From: CBFGRU01 sp965651255
GTDB taxonomy: Bacteria; Planctomycetota; Phycisphaerae; Phycisphaerales; SM1A02
Direction: 5' to 3'
Assembly (NCBI GenBank): GCA_965651255.1
Contig: CBFGRU010000121.1
Coordinates: 1-9,149, forward strand
DNA: 9,149 nt
This document shows, piece by piece, positions 6,144-9,149 of the stretch. Below the pieces are notes generated by a model, which did not search any database, was not told the origin of the DNA, and was given only the letters and a program-made list of their open reading frames with translations. The translations under genes and the position numbers were made by a program. Numbering within the stretch: position 1 is the first letter of the stretch; every line of letters begins with the position of its first letter.

Positions 6144-7175
6144 TCAATCGGCATCGTCATGATCTTCGTGATCGTGGTCATGCGGCCACATCAATGAACG
6201 CGACAACGCATCCATCTGCTCGGGTCCTCGTTCTTCGAGGAAGGATATGTCTTTCCGCGTGAGCGGTGCTTCGAAGAAGTCCATCGCACGAAGACTGCGA
6301 ATGCTGACGAACGCCGCTTCGTCATCCCCGGCGCGCACGTTCCGAAATCGCTCAACTTCCGTAGAAAACCGCGCAATGACTGTACTGCGGCCGTGCTTAT
6401 TTGCGTGCCGGCGGATGGCCAGCACGGTCCATGGGATCAGGTAGTCGAACCCGCCGTCGTTCGTGCGTTCCAGATAGATCTCGACCAGCCCGTTCAGTCG
6501 ATCAGCCGGTGACTCGATCGCTTCGATGCGCTGCCGGGCCCGATCGGACCATGCAATATCCTGCACATCGTTATTGCGTACACCTTCGAGACTGCGACCT
6601 TCGATCTGTGCGTCGTAGTTCTCTTTTTGAGCAAGCTTCTTCCTGGCCCGCGCATCAAGGAGCTTGACGACCGCGTCAGGTGCAGCAGCCGGTCCCAATG
6701 CTTCCTTGGCATCAAGCAGTGCTTGCCACGCTTCCTCAGCTGCGGGCTTGTTCGCGAGTGCCTGACAATACTCCACCGCAGCTTTGGTAAACTCAGGCGT
6801 CGCTGCTCTCGCTGCGGCCCGTATCAGCCACGCTGAGATCGCAATGTCATCTGCGGTGCGTTCGTTGCCCTTCAGTGCTTCCAGGACATCGACCGAGAAC
6901 GGCTCAAAGAGATACGTCTCGATGATTCCTGACAAACGACTCGCTTCTCCCGGCGTGAACAGGCGCGCCTTTGCTCGATTCGCCAGAATCTCCCGGAGTG
7001 TCTTCCGATCAATCGGCCAGGGAACTTCAGTTGGTCGAAGCGGACCCTTTCCGCGAAGGAATTCATTCACCATCTCGTTCGCCACGGGGGGCAAAGGGAG
7101 CGGCGGACGGGGATTGGCCAACGGATCGCCCAGATCCGGTTGTGGTTTCGAGGTTGGTTGCTTGGTCGCGGCCAT
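6144..7175 (-). CDS. Hypothetical helical protein with His/Asp-rich C-terminal tail
   Basis: I do not recognise this 343-residue protein. Residues 1-30 are polar and Pro-rich (PRPPLPLPP at 22-30) and likely disordered. From about 55 to 325 the sequence looks almost wholly alpha-helical, with Ala-rich helices (IAISAWLIRAAARAA, 111-125; EEAWQALLDAKEALG, 147-161), charged segments and no membrane helices. The last 12 residues are HDHDHEDHDDAD (332-343), a strongly His/Asp-rich tail that could bind Zn, Ni or Ca. No signal peptide is present. AGGAG (7188-7192, minus strand) lies 12 bases before the ATG, a little far but the best Shine-Dalgarno in the operon. The gene is 22 bases after the metallopeptidase gene and 15 before the LysM gene, so an adaptor, chaperone or inhibitor role for either neighbour is possible but unproved. 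Confidence 0.8.
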   Translation of the reverse strand: MAATKQPTSKPQPDLGDPLANPRPPLPLPPVANEMVNEFLRGKGPLRPTEVPWPIDRKTLREILANRAKARLFTPGEASRLSGIIETYLFEPFSVDVLEALKGNERTADDIAISAWLIRAAARAATPEFTKAAVEYCQALANKPAAEEAWQALLDAKEALGPAAAPDAVVKLLDARARKKLAQKENYDAQIEGRSLEGVRNNDVQDIAWSDRARQRIEAIESPADRLNGLVEIYLERTNDGGFDYLIPWTVLAIRRHANKHGRSTVIARFSTEVERFRNVRAGDDEAAFVSIRSLRAMDFFEAPLTRKDISFLEERGPEQMDALSRSLMWPHDHDHEDHDDAD

Positions 7176-7187
7176 TGGGCGATGGTA

Positions 7188-7192
7188 CTCCT
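7188..7192 (-). promoter_or_regulatory. Ribosome binding site of the 343-residue protein
   Basis: AGGAG on the minus strand ends 12 bases before the ATG at 7175. The site lies in the 22-base gap, just after the metallopeptidase stop codon, so each reading frame has its own initiation signal despite tight packing. Confidence 0.45.
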
Positions 7193-7197
7193 GCGCC

Positions 7198-9027
7198 TCA
7201 GCGCGGCCATTCCTCGAGGTATGCCGCCTCTTCGCGCGTGCGGGTTTCGTGACACGGATTCAGCGGAACCGAGACGTTACCGCGCCCCTCGATGAAATGG
7301 GTGTACGGCAAAACTCGATCGGTAATGCGTTTCGAGGCCGTGACCGTGTTTACGGGATCTACCGCGGCATCGGTCATGAGCTCAGACCGCCGACCGGAAA
7401 AGTGCACCATATCGCAAAGGATGTGCCCAATCTCGTGATCGGTTGTATGAATCTCGCGGTCGTTCTGCGCGAGCGTTGACGCCTTGTTAAAGCAGCAGCC
7501 GACAATCGGAGGAATCGTCTGAAACTGCGCAGGGTCATGGTGATCACGCGGGTATGCATAACCAACCGCGTTGTCTTGTGCACGAAAGCGACGGATCACA
7601 AATGCATGCACACAATTGGGGTCCGTCGCGAAGTTTCGGATCAGTGTCCGATGGTCGCGCGCGCCGACGGTGAGGTAGTTCAACTCTGGGGTCGTTGAGA
7701 AATCAGTAGACACCCGACCGACACCGATTCGTGTGCGACCATCAGTCGATCGTTCGCCACTGAGCACGACACGCTGCCCATCATCACGCGAGACCAGAAT
7801 GTCTGCTGAAAGACCGTTGTTGAACGCCAGGGCATTGTCTGCGACTGATGCGGAGAAGTGGGGGATCGCACTGATCTGAGACGCGAGCGCATCAGCGATC
7901 TGCCTCGGTGTCTCGTCCGCGGTCGTGTTATGCGTAACCATCGTCGGATTGGGATCGGTGTTCACCGCCACTTCGATACGTCCGCCGCCATTGGTGAGTC
8001 GGCGTGAGGTATTGAAAATGGCAATGAGGTTCTCCATCGGATCAATGGCTGCGATTTCCGAGTTTACAAGTCGAAGCGACATATCCGCCTGGGCGTAGGT
8101 GCGCCGCACCCACTTCAGAACATGTCGCCGCACTTCCTGGAGCGTGATGCCGCCGACGAGGGCCGCACTGCCCGGCGCCTGTCGCAGCACATGGACCTGG
8201 AGGCGAAAACGCAGGCGGTCTTCGCCGACGGGCACTTCCGCGATGGCGGTGCATCGATGCTGATCGGCAGCGGCTTCGCAGATATCGATCGGAAGCGCCG
8301 CTCGCACGCGCTGATCAAGAATCTCAACCTTGTCATCGTCGCCACCGCTTCCATCTGCGGTATCGGTGACAAGCAGCGTTTGCTGTGGGCGCGCGGCCTT
8401 GTCTTCATCATCGGTCACCAACCGGATGTAACACGATCGAAATCGCGTCGGATCACTCGAAGTCTTGCGACACGTTACGGTGAGTGATCGCTCATCGCGC
8501 AAGGCGCCAGGAAACTCTTCATGGCCCGTAATGGATCCGTCGGCAGCGATGATGGGCTTCAACGCATGCAATGTTACGTCGATAGTTGAGCCACCATGGC
8601 GTGGCGCATGCACTTCCACCTTGAATGCATCAACATCGGCATGAGCGCCCGCGTGATAGCTTGAACTCGAATGATTCGGAAACGTTCCTGTCTCCGGTAC
8701 TCCGGCGCGCGTTGTGACGTAGTTGCTGATGTGCAGGACATTCAACGTGTCGTCATCCGCCACAGGACGATCGGGCGAGCCGTGCGTGAAGCGGACGGAT
8801 GCAAGAGGAACACCGACTCGCTCGAACACATGCTCCAACTCCGTTCCGCCATCGAAGTTGTTCACCGCCAGATCAGGAATGGTCACGCGATCGCCTGCGC
8901 GCAGCGGGCGATGAAGGAAATCGCGGTTCGCACCCTCTGCACGCAATGGTCCACAGTGCATATGACCGGCGCTCGTCGCCAATCCACAGAGCGTATCACC
9001 ATCCTGGGCCGTTACGGTTTGCGGCAT
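7198..9027 (-). CDS. LysM-domain protein with C-terminal HEIGH zinc-metallopeptidase motif
   Basis: This 609-residue protein starts with a LysM-like domain (4-52: VTAQDGDTLCGLA ... NRDFLHRPLRAGDRVTIPD), matching the LysM of the downstream 252-residue protein at the GDxxxIP end. Residues about 60-330 are beta-rich and unassigned, with Cys186, 199, 250 and 259. Residues about 337-445 form a compact module (RIEVAVNTD ... ADILVSRDDGQRVVLSG) that I cannot name. Near the C-terminus, HEIGHILCDMVH (531-542) holds an HExxH zinc motif with catalytic Glu532, and SELM (548-551) ten residues later may be a Met-turn. This is metzincin-like, except that the third His comes one residue later than in HExxHxxGxxH and the Gly is absent. 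A zinc endopeptidase is the best reading; the substrate is unknown. No signal peptide is visible, so export through the injection apparatus is inferred. AGGA lies 7 bases before the ATG, supporting the start. Confidence 0.85.
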   Translation of the reverse strand: MPQTVTAQDGDTLCGLATSAGHMHCGPLRAEGANRDFLHRPLRAGDRVTIPDLAVNNFDGGTELEHVFERVGVPLASVRFTHGSPDRPVADDDTLNVLHISNYVTTRAGVPETGTFPNHSSSSYHAGAHADVDAFKVEVHAPRHGGSTIDVTLHALKPIIAADGSITGHEEFPGALRDERSLTVTCRKTSSDPTRFRSCYIRLVTDDEDKAARPQQTLLVTDTADGSGGDDDKVEILDQRVRAALPIDICEAAADQHRCTAIAEVPVGEDRLRFRLQVHVLRQAPGSAALVGGITLQEVRRHVLKWVRRTYAQADMSLRLVNSEIAAIDPMENLIAIFNTSRRLTNGGGRIEVAVNTDPNPTMVTHNTTADETPRQIADALASQISAIPHFSASVADNALAFNNGLSADILVSRDDGQRVVLSGERSTDGRTRIGVGRVSTDFSTTPELNYLTVGARDHRTLIRNFATDPNCVHAFVIRRFRAQDNAVGYAYPRDHHDPAQFQTIPPIVGCCFNKASTLAQNDREIHTTDHEIGHILCDMVHFSGRRSELMTDAAVDPVNTVTASKRITDRVLPYTHFIEGRGNVSVPLNPCHETRTREEAAYLEEWPR

Positions 9028-9034
9028 GCCATAA

Positions 9035-9038
9035 TCCT
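9035..9038 (-). promoter_or_regulatory. Ribosome binding site of the metallopeptidase gene
   Basis: AGGA on the minus strand sits 7 bases before the ATG at 9027. A second ATG at 9032-9030 is out of frame with the long protein and only about 2 bases from the AGGA, so 9027 is preferred. Confidence 0.55.
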
Positions 9039-9071
9039 GTAATGCACATCAGGTGAGACAACCGGCATCGA

Positions 9072-9149
9072 TCAGGCCTTCTTGCTCCACGCCTGCTTGT
9101 CAAGATTCGGGAACGAGATATCACAGGTGCCGGGGTCGATCCCGCTGAT
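9072..9149 (-). CDS. 3' end of an upstream operon gene (partial)
   Basis: One minus-strand frame is open from the right edge to a TGA at 9074-9072. It encodes 25 residues that look like a real soluble C-terminus: it begins ISGIDPGTCDISF and ends with Lys-Lys-Ala. The stop lies 44 bases before the metallopeptidase ATG, the same spacing style as the rest of the operon. The fragment is too short to identify. By context it could be another cargo or spike component such as a VgrG-type protein, but nothing in it proves that. An open frame of 78 bases alone is weak evidence. Confidence 0.5.
   Translation of the reverse strand: MSGIDPGTCDISFPNLDKQAWSKKA

Noticed and set aside
6144..7175. 343-residue protein as a periplasmic immunity protein for the amidase or protease
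   Set aside because: It has no signal peptide, lipobox or membrane helix, so it could not protect the periplasm in the usual way. An inhibitor role in the cytoplasm remains only a guess.
6784..7479. 231-residue plus-strand open frame
   Set aside because: It runs antisense across the 343-residue gene and the verified HEIGH motif of the metallopeptidase gene; its composition is Arg/Ser-rich, as expected of a shadow frame in GC-rich DNA.
544..8894. Three GCGATCGC octamers (544, 1579, 8887) as cyanobacterial HIP1 repeats
   Set aside because: HIP1 is abundant in cyanobacteria, but the gene content here is not cyanobacterial in any specific way and the octamers follow from the wider CGATCG excess. 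Kept only as a composition finding.
1..9149. CRISPR arrays, tRNA or rRNA genes, insertion sequences, prophage integrase or att sites
   Set aside because: No regularly spaced repeats, cloverleaf or rRNA-like segments, transposase motifs or flanking terminal repeats were seen; nearly all bases are in protein-coding genes.

Overview
The window reads as an ordinary bacterial chromosome segment, with GC in the mid-to-high fifties by eye. It has two blocks of genes that converge tail to tail. No stretch longer than about 110 bases lacks a gene, and I see no rRNA, tRNA, CRISPR array or insertion sequence. The organism is uncertain. The asparaginyl-tRNA synthetase is of the E. coli-like bacterial type. 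The combination of PAAR, LysM/peptidoglycan-binding and amidase genes without signal peptides, plus weak Shine-Dalgarno sequences at several starts, would suit a Planctomycetota (perhaps Phycisphaerae-like) or another Gram-negative environmental lineage. That is inference, not a firm call.

Left block, plus strand (about 1-2847): a short leader with a plausible sigma70-type promoter, then a complete asparaginyl-tRNA synthetase gene (asnS). A class V (PLP) aminotransferase-fold protein follows 54 bases later. It resembles the cysteine desulfurase-like VC1184 subfamily but has tyrosine where the desulfurase catalytic cysteine would be. These are housekeeping or metabolic genes.

Right block, minus strand (9149 down to 2859): seven closely spaced genes, with gaps of 44, 22, 15, -1, 25 and 57 bases, that look like one operon. 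In transcription order they are: (1) the 3' end of a gene that runs off the right edge; (2) a 609-residue protein with an N-terminal LysM-like domain and a C-terminal HEIGH zinc-metallopeptidase motif; (3) a 343-residue mostly helical protein of unknown function with a His/Asp-rich tail; (4) a LysM / beta-domain / peptidoglycan-binding (PG_binding_1) protein; (5) a 498-residue protein with a C-terminal N-acetylmuramoyl-L-alanine amidase (Amidase_2) domain and intact zinc ligands; (6) a 214-residue Ala-rich protein resembling the DUF6931 family; (7) a 95-residue PAAR protein.

PAAR proteins cap the spike of type VI secretion systems and related contractile injection machines. Finding PAAR beside two LysM proteins, a murein amidase and a metallopeptidase, all without an export signal, suggests a spike-tip and cargo cassette. 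The envelope-active enzymes would be delivered, or used for wall transit, by a contractile apparatus whose core genes lie outside the window. No immunity gene with a signal peptide or membrane helix is visible, so a classic antibacterial effector-immunity reading is not established.
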